From assembly GCA_900767695.1 (NCBI GenBank), contig CAAGAC010000021.1, positions 1 to 15,438 on the forward strand: a stretch of DNA of 15,438 nucleotides, written 5' to 3'. This document shows, piece after piece, positions 1 through 7,504 of the stretch (positions are counted from its first letter, which is position 1; every line of letters begins with the position of its first letter). The position numbers and the translations under genes are program-made. Below the pieces are notes generated by a model that was given only the letters and a program-made list of their open reading frames with translations, was not told the origin of the DNA and did no database searches. This stretch comes from an uncultured Succinivibrio sp. (lineage in GTDB: Bacteria; Pseudomonadota; Gammaproteobacteria; Enterobacterales; Succinivibrionaceae).

Positions 1-41
1 AAACTTTACGGGTCAGTCTATTGCCCGCCCCTTGAGACAAG

Positions 42-58
42 CCCCGCATTCTCCGGGG
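42..58 (-). terminator. Weak hairpin after the metallophosphoesterase gene
   Basis: CCCCG (42-46) can pair with CGGGG (54-58) around a 7-nt loop, just past the stop codon of the minus-strand phosphoesterase gene. On the minus strand it is followed only by a mixed CTTGTCT stretch, so it is at best a weak intrinsic terminator. Confidence 0.3.
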
Positions 59-70
59 ATGAGCGACGCC

Positions 71-1243
71 CTACCTTCCGCCTGCCCTGGAGAGAGGCTG
101 CGCGGCGCCCTGCGCCAGATTCTGCGCGATCAGGCTGCCGCCATCCTGGGAGGGGGCCGTGCCGTCGGCCCTGCGCGGGCGGATCGAGGCTAGCGACATG
201 AGGGCCTTCCGCTCGCCCGTGGCCAGGACCGCGTAGGAGCGGTCGAGCGGATCGAGCCACCTGTGATCCTTGTGGCTCCACGTGCGAACCTCGACCTTGT
301 CCTTGTAGAGGAAGATCGAGTTGGTCCAGATCTCATCGCCCTCCCAGGCAGGATTGTGGATGTCCACCACGGCGGCCCCGCTCTGGCGGTTGACCGCGCT
401 TGAGTAGCTCGCGCTCCTGGGGCTAGTGTGGGTGTGGCCCGAGACCCAGAGCATCACCTGGGGGTTCTGGGTGAGGATCTGCCTTATGGTCCCGGCAGGC
501 TGCGTGAAGTTTCGCTCGCCGTTGCCCGGGTAGCTCCTGAGGAAGCTCCCCTCAAGCGGGGTGTGGCAGAAGACCAGCGTCGGGGTGTCGGGATTGGCCT
601 CGAGGGTTGCCTTGAACCAGGCCACCTCGCGCGGCGAGAGCTCGCCTGCGTAGGGCTCGTCATCGCCGTCGGGGACATAGGCCGCGTCGGTCGTGTCCGG
701 GGCGAGGAACACGAGCAGGTAGCCGCCGAGCCTTTTCGTGTAGTAGAGCGGCCCGAAGGTCTTCTCAAAGAGGCGCAGGTGGATGAGGCGCTCAAGCGGC
801 CCTGCCCTGCGCTCGATGCCATGGTCTCCCGGGATCTCGCTGTAGACGATCTCGTGGTTGCCCGCGACGAAGGCCTTGGGGTGCCTTACCGACATCGCGA
901 AGTCCCTTGCCATCGCGTACTCGGCCTGGGTCGCGTACTTCTCTACCATGTCGCCCGTGAATACGCAGAGATCCGCGTCCTCCCACGAGCTTATCTCGGC
1001 CGCCGCCGCGCGCTTGCGCGCCATGCGCTCGCGCCGCTCCACCGGATCGCGGCTCTTGGTGCCGTAGTGGACGTCGCTTAAGACCACGATGCGGCGGGCC
1101 TGCTCCTCGCTGCCGCCCTGCTCTGCCGCCATCGCCGGATGCAGCGATGCGAGCGCCAGCACCGCGGCCGCCGCGGGCGAGGCGATCGCCGCCGCCATGA
1201 GCGCGGTCCTCGCCGCGCGGATGATCCCCTTGAAGTCGTGCAT
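71..1243 (-). CDS. Exported calcineurin-like metallophosphoesterase
   Basis: A 390-residue binuclear-metal phosphoesterase, probably periplasmic. All hallmark motifs of the family are visible: D57-x-H59 (LSDVHYG), GD98 followed by MVE, GN129H130E, H227 (FCHTP) and GH270TH272. These are the metal ligands and catalytic histidine of the calcineurin/Icc-like fold. Residues 1-40 are a basic n-region and a long Ala-rich hydrophobic stretch ending in AMA before AEQGG, which reads as a Sec signal peptide. I chose the ATG at 1243 because GGAGG lies 7-8 nt upstream; an ATG 11 codons earlier has no such site and would hide the signal peptide. The gene ends in TAG. It stands alone: the terminator at 1403-1426 separates it from the upstream ycfH gene. 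The substrate cannot be told from sequence; phosphodiesters or phosphomonoesters in the periplasm are possible. The domain call is secure, the exact substrate unknown. Confidence 0.88.
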   Translation of the reverse strand: MHDFKGIIRAARTALMAAAIASPAAAAVLALASLHPAMAAEQGGSEEQARRIVVLSDVHYGTKSRDPVERRERMARKRAAAAEISSWEDADLCVFTGDMVEKYATQAEYAMARDFAMSVRHPKAFVAGNHEIVYSEIPGDHGIERRAGPLERLIHLRLFEKTFGPLYYTKRLGGYLLVFLAPDTTDAAYVPDGDDEPYAGELSPREVAWFKATLEANPDTPTLVFCHTPLEGSFLRSYPGNGERNFTQPAGTIRQILTQNPQVMLWVSGHTHTSPRSASYSSAVNRQSGAAVVDIHNPAWEGDEIWTNSIFLYKDKVEVRTWSHKDHRWLDPLDRSYAVLATGERKALMSLASIRPRRADGTAPSQDGGSLIAQNLAQGAAQPLSRAGGR

Positions 1244-1402
1244 CTGACCTTCCTCCTTTTCCTCTGCTTTCAACACGGAGGCTAGGGGATGGCTGTTTTG
1301 CCAGGGTTAAGGGCGGCGTCCCTTGCAGTTAAGCTTGAGGGCGCTTCGTAAAGGAACAGCGCTTTAGCGTGAAGGCCGCGCCAATGCAGGTTAAGGAAAT
1401 GG

Positions 1403-1426
1403 AAAGCCCCGCTTGCGCGGGGCTTT
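1403..1426 (-). terminator. Intrinsic terminator of the glycosyl/ycfH cluster
   Basis: AAAGCCCCGC (1403-1412) and GCGGGGCTTT (1417-1426) form a perfect 10-bp stem with loop TTGC. On the minus strand the stem is followed by a T-rich stretch (TTTCCATTTCC). It lies 42 nt past the ycfH stop, so it probably ends the minus-strand transcript. The plus side is also T-rich, so it could work both ways. Confidence 0.8.
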
Positions 1427-1467
1427 GGAGTTTTGTTTTGATTTGGAGTCCCGGTCTTTCTGCCGGA

Positions 1468-2346
1468 TCACGCGGCGGGAGCGGTCTTCGAGAAGGGCCT
1501 GTCCGCGATCTTCTCTATCTTGTAGTCGGAGCACTCGCAGCTGATGGCGGGTGGGGCCTCGAGTTTCACCTTGTAGAGCTCCTCGAAGTTCCTCGTGGTG
1601 ATCTCGCAGAGCCTCTCCTCGGAGACGCCCTTGAACCTTGCGATGAAGTCGAGCGTGTAGCGCACGAAGGCAGGCTCGTTCTGCACTCCCCTCACCGGCA
1701 CCGGCGCGAGGTAGGGGCAGTCGGTCTCGACCATGATGCGGTCAAGCGGCACGTACTTCAGCGCCTCCCTCACGTTTTCCGCTGCCTTGAAGGTCGAGAT
1801 CCCGGTAAAGGAGATGAGGAACCCAAGATCGAGGCACTCGCGTGCCATCTGAACGCTGTCGGTAAAGCAGTGGATGACCCCGCCCGCGTCGCGGGCGCCT
1901 TCTGAGCGCAACAGCGCGACCGCGTCCTTGTGCGCCTCTCTTGCGTGGATGCAAAGGGGCTTTTTCATCTCAAGGGCGATGCCAATCTGCCTTGCAAAGG
2001 AGTCCATCTGGGCCTTGCGGGTCTGTGGCTCGTAGAAGTAGTCAAGCCCGGTCTCGCCCAAGGCTATGCAGCGGGGATCCCTGAGCGCCTCCCTGAGATC
2101 CTCGTCCTTCCAGTCAGGGCACTCCTCAAGGTTCAGGGGGTGCACCCCGCAGGCGAGGTAGACGTTGGGCCAGTCCTTGAGCAGGGAGCGCATCCTGGGG
2201 AACTGGGCGGTCGTGCAGGCGATTGAGAGGAAGTGCGTCACGCCGCAGCGCCTGGCGCGGGCCATCATCTCGCCCACATTTGAGAATGCCTTGGTCTTGC
2301 AGTCAAGATCGGCCAGGTGGCAGTGCGAGTCCACAAGGTAGGTCAT
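1468..2346 (-). CDS. ycfH: TatD-family metal-dependent nuclease, YcfH type
   Basis: A 292-residue TIM-barrel hydrolase of the TatD group (metal-dependent DNase/3'-exonuclease activity is known for TatD). The metal and active-site residues are in order: H8-x-H10 (DSHCHL), E98 in LGETGLDY, H134 in CIHARE, H159 in IHCF and D209 in VETDCPYLAP. The opening YLVDSHCHL, the CGVHPLN segment and VPLDRIMVETD match E. coli YcfH more closely than TatD or YjjV. The upstream epimerase stop (TGA, 2354-2352) overlaps possible starts at 2355 (GTG) and 2352 (ATG); I chose ATG at 2346 because GGAG lies 8 nt before it. The overlap suggests translational coupling to the epimerase. Unlike the roughly 265-residue family norm, it has a C-terminal extension of about 27 residues containing CEC and ending in KTAPAA, of unknown role. 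A terminator follows. Confidence 0.92.
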   Translation of the reverse strand: MTYLVDSHCHLADLDCKTKAFSNVGEMMARARRCGVTHFLSIACTTAQFPRMRSLLKDWPNVYLACGVHPLNLEECPDWKDEDLREALRDPRCIALGETGLDYFYEPQTRKAQMDSFARQIGIALEMKKPLCIHAREAHKDAVALLRSEGARDAGGVIHCFTDSVQMARECLDLGFLISFTGISTFKAAENVREALKYVPLDRIMVETDCPYLAPVPVRGVQNEPAFVRYTLDFIARFKGVSEERLCEITTRNFEELYKVKLEAPPAISCECSDYKIEKIADRPFSKTAPAA

Positions 2347-2351
2347 CGCCA

Positions 2352-3374
2352 TCACTCCGCCATGCTGGCCCTGGCCCAGTCGACGCAGCGCGAGAGTCCC
2401 TCGCGCAGTCTCACCCTGGGCTCGATGCCGAACATTTCCCTGAACTTGCGGGCGTCGGCCCTGAGGCTCTTTATCTCGCCGCTTGGGATGCGCTCTGAGA
2501 TGAAGGAGAGCTCGGATCCCGTGATGGACTCAAGCTCCCTTATGAGATCGACCGCGGTCACGGCGCCGCCGGTGCCGATGTTCACGAGGTCAAAGTCCCT
2601 GCCCTCGGGCAGGTAGCTTGCGCAGGCGCAGGCGATGGCCTCGGCGCAGTCGTCGATGAACATGTAGTCGCGCGCGCAGGTGCCGTCGTCGTAAAGCTCC
2701 ATCGGCTTCTTAGTGAGCAGCGCCCTGATCGCGTCGCTTATGAGCGTGTCCGGGCGCTCGTAGGGGCCGTAGATGTTGAACAGGCGCAGGCCGAGCGAGC
2801 GCACGCCGTAGAGCCTTGCGTAGGTCGAGGTCGCGCACTCCATCATGCACTTGCTCGCCCCGTAGATGGACTCGGGCCTGAGCAGGTTCTGATCATCCTC
2901 CGAGAGCGCGCGCTCGTGGCTGCCGTAGACGGCGGCCGAGGAGGCGAACACCAGCTTGGGGCGGTCGCCTTCTGGAAGCGCCCTGATCCCGTCGAGGACG
3001 TTCACGAAGCCGTGCAGGTTGTTCTTGAAGAAGACGTCGGGCGAGAGCGAGGAGGCGCTCACCGAGGTCATGCCGGCGAGGTGGAGCACCGCGTCGAAAC
3101 GGCCGTCGATGATCATGCTTCCGATCGTGGCCGCGTCGGTGCAGTCCACGACGTGGAACTCGAAATGCGGCATCGCGCAGTGGTTCTGCCCCGACATCAG
3201 CGCCACCGGATCGATGCCCAGCGTCTCCAGGCGCTCGTACTTGATGCGCGCGGGATACGTGAAGTCGTTGAGGTTGTCGATGCCGACGGCATCCCAGCCC
3301 CTGTCGATTGCGAGCCTGACGCAGCGCCTGCCGATGAAGCCCGCGGCGCCCGTGATGAGGATCCTGCCTGCCAT
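2352..3374 (-). CDS. NAD-dependent sugar-nucleotide epimerase/dehydratase
   Basis: A 340-residue short-chain dehydrogenase of the extended (GalE/UDP-glucuronate 4-epimerase-like) type. Seen in sequence: the Rossmann motif G9-AA-G12-FI-G15, the acidic cofactor-binding end of strand 2 (GIDNLND), FASSAAVYG with the catalytic Ser near 145, and the Y171-GAS-K175 pair. The NLNDF...Y segment after strand 2 resembles UDP-glucuronate 4-epimerases. The position where many relatives have a VRYS segment reads TSVSASS, so specificity is uncertain. It would interconvert a nucleotide sugar in the cytoplasm, presumably feeding the two glycosyltransferases upstream. The start has only AAAGG 2 nt before the ATG and GGAG 14 nt before it, so initiation is not ideal. 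It lies 124 nt after the membrane glycosyltransferase gene and overlaps the start region of ycfH. Confidence 0.85.
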   Translation of the reverse strand: MAGRILITGAAGFIGRRCVRLAIDRGWDAVGIDNLNDFTYPARIKYERLETLGIDPVALMSGQNHCAMPHFEFHVVDCTDAATIGSMIIDGRFDAVLHLAGMTSVSASSLSPDVFFKNNLHGFVNVLDGIRALPEGDRPKLVFASSAAVYGSHERALSEDDQNLLRPESIYGASKCMMECATSTYARLYGVRSLGLRLFNIYGPYERPDTLISDAIRALLTKKPMELYDDGTCARDYMFIDDCAEAIACACASYLPEGRDFDLVNIGTGGAVTAVDLIRELESITGSELSFISERIPSGEIKSLRADARKFREMFGIEPRVRLREGLSRCVDWARASMAE

Positions 3375-3498
3375 TGCCTTTAACTGGTCTCCTTGAAGCC
3401 TTGTTCCTTATGCCTGAATGCGTTCTTGTGATTGTGTCCCTAAGCTCTTCCGGATCCCGGAATCCCTGCCCGGAAGATGAATCCTTTCGCCCTGCACC

Positions 3499-5121
3499 TC
3501 AGTACCAGCGCCGCGCGCCGCCCTTCTTGACAAAGCGCGCCACCTGGGGATCGACCACCAGGCTCTCGCCGACCATGTAGGCCCCGGGGAGGCGGCGCAG
3601 CGGCTCGTACTCGGGGTGGTCGCGCAGCGCGCCCCGCCCGATGAGCCTGTAGGAGCGGGTGCATTCATTGCGCAGCATCGCCAGCGTGTCCTTCTCGCGG
3701 TAGGTGAGATCGGGCGAGGCAAGCTGCAGCGTCCACGGATGCGGGATCCCGGCGACGCAGACCTGGCGGATCCCGCTCTGCTTGCTGTGCTCGTGGATGG
3801 TGCGCACCGCCTGCGCGGGGCTTAAGTAGGCGTTCATGCGTGGCATCGCGAAGCCCAGCGCGAGCACGGCGGCCATGACGCCCGCGCCGAAGGCCGAGAG
3901 GCCGCGGATGCCGTCGGAGTTGATGGTCTTGAAGACCGCGAGCACGGTGAAGAGCATGATGAAGCTCAGCGCCGTGACCACGAAGACGCCGTTTAGAAGC
4001 GCGAAGTCGTCGTTGAGGAAGTAGCAGGCCGCGAGCACCACGCTGAAGGGCAGGAAGCCTGCGGTGAGCAGCGCCTTGACCGCGATGTCGCGGCAGCCGT
4101 TCTTCTCGAAGTAGTTGATGAGGAAGTAGGCAAGCGTCGGCAGCGCGGGCAGGAGCGAGGTGTCGGACTTGCTCTGCGGAATGGCGCAGGCGACGAGCAC
4201 CGCAAGCGGGAGCGCGGCGCAGTAGAGCGCGCGCACCGGGATCCTGGAGCGCTCGATTGCAAACGTGCGCAGCGCGGCGTAGGCAAAGCACGGGCCGGCC
4301 GGCAGCGAGAGCATCAGCGCGACGCCCAGGAGCCAGAGAAGCCCGTGATCGTGCCCAGCCGCCCCCGTGAGCAGGCCCCACGGCGTGTCGATGAAGACGA
4401 AGGTGAAGTACTCGCGCCCGCCCTCGATGAAGGCCATGCCGCCCCAGATTATGAAGGCGCCTGCTGGGCACAGGAGCCACCAGGGCCTGAACACCCGGAA
4501 GATCGCGCGGGCGCGGCACTTCACGATCATCGCAATCAGCACGCACAGAGGCGGGATCAGCGCCCCGAAGAGCCCTCGGTCAAGCGTGAGCAGCGCGAGC
4601 AGGATTGGTATGGCGACGCGCCCGCGCGGGGACTGGAGATTGGGGTCGGAGAGCACCTCCTCGGTGCGAGAGGCCATAAGGCATGCGGTGAGGCACAGGA
4701 GGAAGCAGTAGATCATGCTCCCCCTTGCCATGAAGACCGAGGCTGCCACGTAGGGCATCGCGATGATCGAGATGATGCCGGCGCCTGCGAAGGACTTCAT
4801 GACAAGCGGGCTGAAGGCGCGCTCAAGGCACAGGAGCATCGTGATGAAGAGCGCGAGGTTCAGAGAGAGCAGGAAGACAGAGGCCTGCCCGCCTTCGATG
4901 AGCAGGCCCGCCATGCAGATCCAGTAGTAGAGGGGCGCCGAGGCGGCGGTGGCGTAGGCCTGCTCGTCAAAGAAGAACAGCCTGCCCTGGGAGAGCGCGC
5001 TCTTGGCGATGGCGACCGTGTTGAGCTCGTTGACCGGGCTCAAGTCGCGCAATATGACCGCCTGGAGCGCGCAGATCACGAAGATCGCGCAGAGGATCAA
5101 GGCGGTTTTGGAAATTCTCAT
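3499..5121 (-). CDS. ArnT-like integral membrane glycosyltransferase (GT39/GT83 type)
   Basis: A 540-residue polytopic membrane protein that probably transfers a sugar from an undecaprenyl-phosphate carrier to a periplasmic acceptor. It has a hydrophobic first segment (residues 5-25) followed by a short periplasmic loop with NEL (E32 at the usual position of the acidic catalytic residue), then ALSQGRLFFFDEQ and APLYYW, the layout seen in ArnT and related enzymes (acidic residue, IA..L...G, then PLYYW). Roughly ten further hydrophobic segments follow up to about residue 430, and the last about 100 residues form a soluble, presumably periplasmic, domain ending in ARRWY. It lies 93 nt after the GT2 gene, which fits a donor-making and donor-using pair. 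The gap contains a short AAAGC/GCTTT hairpin with a T run that might attenuate transcription. No strong Shine-Dalgarno precedes the ATG. The substrate (lipid A, O-unit or protein) is unknown. Confidence 0.75.
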   Translation of the reverse strand: MRISKTALILCAIFVICALQAVILRDLSPVNELNTVAIAKSALSQGRLFFFDEQAYATAASAPLYYWICMAGLLIEGGQASVFLLSLNLALFITMLLCLERAFSPLVMKSFAGAGIISIIAMPYVAASVFMARGSMIYCFLLCLTACLMASRTEEVLSDPNLQSPRGRVAIPILLALLTLDRGLFGALIPPLCVLIAMIVKCRARAIFRVFRPWWLLCPAGAFIIWGGMAFIEGGREYFTFVFIDTPWGLLTGAAGHDHGLLWLLGVALMLSLPAGPCFAYAALRTFAIERSRIPVRALYCAALPLAVLVACAIPQSKSDTSLLPALPTLAYFLINYFEKNGCRDIAVKALLTAGFLPFSVVLAACYFLNDDFALLNGVFVVTALSFIMLFTVLAVFKTINSDGIRGLSAFGAGVMAAVLALGFAMPRMNAYLSPAQAVRTIHEHSKQSGIRQVCVAGIPHPWTLQLASPDLTYREKDTLAMLRNECTRSYRLIGRGALRDHPEYEPLRRLPGAYMVGESLVVDPQVARFVKKGGARRWY

Positions 5122-5214
5122 CGTAGTCTTAGGGCAAGATTGCAGTGGTTGAGCGCTCCGGCGGACTTACAAAGTTTAGGCAAAAAGCCGCGCTTTGCAA
5201 TGCCCCGCCCTGTC

Positions 5215-5946
5215 TCAGCGCCCATGGAGGTTGCCGTCGCCTACTGCCGGGTCGAGATAGCGCCTGCGCATCCACAGGAAGACCATGAGATTGCAGATCC
5301 CGGTGAGCGCCATCCTCAGCACCGGGCAGCGCGAGTGGCGGATGCGGCGGTAGGAGACCTCGACCGCGACCACGCGGTTGCCAGACATCGTGACGAAGGC
5401 GGGCACGAAGGCGTGCATGCCGGAGAACCAGGGAAGGGCCTTGAGCACGTCGGTGCGCCCGAGCCTGATCGGGCAGCTCGCGTCGCGGAGGCCGTCGCCG
5501 GTCACCAGGCGGCGCACCGAGGAGAGCATGCGCTCCCAGAGGTGGCGCACCGCGCCCTGCTTCTTGAAGTCGCGCTCGCCGCACACCAGCGCCGCGTCGT
5601 GGATCTCTGGGAACAGCTTGTCGAGATCGCGGATGTCGGTGCGCATCAGCGGATCGGCCCAGGCGACGTAGGGCGAGTGGACGCGGGCCATGCCCGCCTT
5701 CATCGCGCCGGTGAGGCCCGAGCGCTTGATGAGCGAGATGTAGTAGGCGTCGCGCACGCGCATGCAGTAGTCGCGGATGAGCGAGAGGGACTTGTCCTGC
5801 GAGCCGTCGTCGATGAAGAGCACGCAGAAGCGGCGGGTGCACGACTTCTTGTAGCCGTCAATGGCCTGGAACAGCGACGGCAGGCTGTCGGCGGCGTTGA
5901 AAACCGGGACCAGGATCGTGAGGTCGAAGGTCGAAGTCGAATTCAT
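5215..5946 (-). CDS. GT2 glycosyltransferase, dolichyl/undecaprenyl-phosphate sugar synthase-like
   Basis: A 243-residue GT-A enzyme of the ArnC/DPM-synthase branch, expected to load a sugar on a polyprenyl phosphate at the inner membrane. Seen: ILVPVFNAADSL at the N terminus, FIDDGSQD (45-51), KRSGLTGAMKAGM, and the late segment LPWFSGMHAFVPAF with a following VSYRRIRHSR, the usual GMHRF...HRPR..G region. The expected DAD metal motif reads WAD (D97), so one aspartate is missing; a further acidic pair (TD, RDLD) lies just after. Only one hydrophobic stretch (about 209-226) is present, whereas ArnC has two membrane helices. I chose the ATG at 5946; a longer frame from 6024 would add 26 non-family residues and overlap the hinT leader and promoter. 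It is first in the minus-strand cluster and pairs naturally with the next gene, the membrane transferase. Confidence 0.8.
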   Translation of the reverse strand: MNSTSTFDLTILVPVFNAADSLPSLFQAIDGYKKSCTRRFCVLFIDDGSQDKSLSLIRDYCMRVRDAYYISLIKRSGLTGAMKAGMARVHSPYVAWADPLMRTDIRDLDKLFPEIHDAALVCGERDFKKQGAVRHLWERMLSSVRRLVTGDGLRDASCPIRLGRTDVLKALPWFSGMHAFVPAFVTMSGNRVVAVEVSYRRIRHSRCPVLRMALTGICNLMVFLWMRRRYLDPAVGDGNLHGR

Positions 5947-5974
5947 CTTGTGGAAAAGGCTGAAAATCCCGCAG

Positions 5975-5983
5975 TGATATAAT
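5975..5983 (+). promoter_or_regulatory. Extended -10 promoter for hinT
   Basis: TGATATAAT is a perfect extended -10 element (TG, one base, TATAAT at 5978-5983). No good -35 hexamer is seen 17 bp upstream, which is typical of extended -10 promoters. Transcription would start near 5990, giving a leader of about 60 nt. Confidence 0.6.
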
Positions 5984-5993
5984 GCCGGGGTAG

Positions 5994-6022
5994 ATTGTAC
6001 ATTTATTTTGCCGTTTTGTGAC
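5994..6022 (-). promoter_or_regulatory. Possible sigma-70 promoter for the glycosyltransferase cluster
   Basis: On the minus strand GTCACA (6022-6017) and TACAAT (5999-5994) are 17 bp apart, about 48 nt before the GT2 start. Each hexamer has one or two mismatches from consensus. It overlaps the divergent hinT leader, so the two transcripts would overlap at their 5' ends. Confidence 0.35.
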
Positions 6023-6050
6023 ATGCGTCATCATTCATGAGGAGGATGCC

Positions 6051-6422
6051 ATGGCAGAGGAAACCATTTTCACGAAGATCATCAAGGGCGAGATCCCCTC
6101 GACCATCATCTACAAGGATGATCAGGCCTGCGCCTTCCTGGACATCAACCCGAAGGCCGAGCACCACGTGCTGATCGTTCCCGTGAAGCCCATTCCCACC
6201 GTCTCCGATGTAGAGCCCGAGGACGAGCCGATGCTCGGCCACCTCTTCACGGTCGCGCGCAAGGTCGCCGAGAAGTACGGCGTGCAGAAGTCCGGCTACA
6301 GGCTCATCTTCAACTGCGGCCCCGACGGGCTCCAGGAAGTCCCCCACATCCACATGCACTTCCTCGCAGGCGGCAACCTCGGCCTCGCGGGCTTCCCGGC
6401 CAAGGCCGCGAAGAAGGCCTGA
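6051..6422 (+). CDS. hinT: HinT, histidine-triad purine nucleoside phosphoramidase
   Basis: A 123-residue HIT protein. The histidine triad is H99-I-H101-M-H103-F, preceded by the NCGPDGLQEVPH segment typical of HinT, and the N terminus (TIFTKIIKGEIPS) is the conserved HIT opening. Known family members are cytoplasmic homodimers that hydrolyse AMP-amino linkages, including aminoacyl- or lysyl-AMP. The ATG at 6051 is fixed by AGGAGG at 6040-6045 with 5-nt spacing. The next gene starts 3 nt after the stop, so the two are co-transcribed and probably coupled. In E. coli hinT is likewise followed by ycfL and lpoB; here ycfL is absent. Confidence 0.95.
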   Translation: MAEETIFTKIIKGEIPSTIIYKDDQACAFLDINPKAEHHVLIVPVKPIPTVSDVEPEDEPMLGHLFTVARKVAEKYGVQKSGYRLIFNCGPDGLQEVPHIHMHFLAGGNLGLAGFPAKAAKKA

Positions 6423-6425
6423 CTC

Positions 6426-7385
6426 ATGCGCCTGTCCACGCTTGCGGCATCGGCCGCCATCGCAGCCCTGCTCTGCTCCGGGTGCACCGTGATCCAGGGC
6501 ATCACCGACAGCGACGGCTCCTCGGGGCCTGAGATCCAGGATGCCACCGCCTCGCATAAGAAGGCCGATCAAGGCGCGGCCTCGCGCGGCAAGGTCAACG
6601 GCAAGGCCCTCGAGAGCCGCAAGGCTTCAAAGGATCAGTCCCAGTCCAGGAAGGACTCCGAATCCAGTGAATCTGCCAAGGCAGGCGATGGCAAGTCCGG
6701 GGACGCGAAGGCGTCCCCGGAGAGCGCTCCTGCCGCTGCAAAGCCCGCTTCCCCGGCGCCTGACGCCGACGAGGAGGCCGCCCTCAGGAACACCGAGGTG
6801 ACGGACGCTGACCTGGCCGCCGAGTCGGGCGCTGGTGCCAAGGACGCGGCCGCCGGCGGCTCCGGCGAGAAGTCCAAGGATGGGATGGACAATGCCTCCC
6901 CTTCGGCTCTGCCGCCTGTCGATGAGGAGACTGCCCAGCAGATCTCCGATCTTCCCGACTACGCCACCGCCTCCGGGCGCCAGACCTGCCCGGCCTCGCT
7001 CGGGCAGTCGGCCCAGTCGGCCGCGGCCGAGCTTGCCAAGGCGCTCTCGGCCAATCTCAACATCGACAAGGGCGCCGTATTCTGCGCCCCGACCGTGATC
7101 CCCGACGAGTACAGCGACTGCGTGCAGGACGTCAGCGCCACCGTTGCCTCCGGACTCGCCGCCTCGGGCAAGTTCGACATGGCCGACTCCGGCCGCGTCC
7201 AGGTCGCGCAGAACAGCGGATCGTCGATGCTGATCCCTGCCTATGTGCGCGAGTGCCGCCGCAGCTCGATCCCCTACCTCGCGGTCACCGTGGTCCGCAG
7301 GATAGGCGGCAAGGTCTCGCTGACGCTGCGCATCATCAGGGCCGACACCGGCGTGACCCTCACCCAGTCCTACCGCAGGCTCTGA
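6426..7385 (+). CDS. lpoB: LpoB-like outer-membrane lipoprotein
   Basis: A 319-residue predicted lipoprotein. Residues 1-19 are a short signal peptide and C20 (LLCSGC) is the lipidation site; the -3 residue is Cys rather than the usual Leu. The +2 residue is Thr, so sorting to the outer membrane is expected. Residues about 25-175 are a long low-complexity Ala/Ser/Lys/Asp/Glu linker, then a folded C-terminal domain of about 145 residues. That domain contains ASGLAASGKFDMADSGRVQVAQ, which parallels the ALANNGKFTLVSAQQ region of E. coli LpoB, and ends with beta-rich LAVTVVRRIGGKVSLTLRI. LpoB activates the peptidoglycan synthase PBP1B by reaching through the periplasm. The placement right after hinT supports the assignment. 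The linker is about three times the E. coli length. Similarity is modest outside the C-terminal domain, so another FlgO/TolB-N-like lipoprotein is possible. Confidence 0.62.
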   Translation: MRLSTLAASAAIAALLCSGCTVIQGITDSDGSSGPEIQDATASHKKADQGAASRGKVNGKALESRKASKDQSQSRKDSESSESAKAGDGKSGDAKASPESAPAAAKPASPAPDADEEAALRNTEVTDADLAAESGAGAKDAAAGGSGEKSKDGMDNASPSALPPVDEETAQQISDLPDYATASGRQTCPASLGQSAQSAAAELAKALSANLNIDKGAVFCAPTVIPDEYSDCVQDVSATVASGLAASGKFDMADSGRVQVAQNSGSSMLIPAYVRECRRSSIPYLAVTVVRRIGGKVSLTLRIIRADTGVTLTQSYRRL

Positions 7386-7410
7386 GTTGAAGCACTGATG
7401 CTTTAAGATG

Positions 7411-7436
7411 AAGCCCCCGCCCAAGGCGGGGGCTTT
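7411..7436 (+). terminator. Terminator after the hinT-lpoB operon
   Basis: AAGCCCCCGCC (7411-7421) pairs perfectly with GGCGGGGGCTT (7425-7435) around a CAA loop, 25 nt after the lpoB-like stop. The T tract is short (TTT). A second small hairpin, GCCCGC/GCGGGC (7441-7457), follows immediately. Confidence 0.75.
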
Positions 7437-7504
7437 GACTGCCCGCCTCTTGCGGGCGCCAGGATTGAGCGGCGCGGCTTGCCCCCCCGCCGTTATGTAA
7501 CACC

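Noticed and set aside
1..70. Gene or RNA at the left edge
   Set aside because: Only a weak hairpin is visible; no coding signal continues off the edge.
4345..5982. A 545-codon open frame on the plus strand
   Set aside because: It lies antisense to the GT2 and ArnT-like genes, is extremely rich in Arg, Glu, Ala and His, has no domain and no ribosome site; long antisense frames are expected at this GC content.
6627..7424. A 265-codon minus-strand frame with Gly/Arg-rich repeats
   Set aside because: Antisense to the lpoB-like gene; its repeats merely mirror the low-complexity linker.
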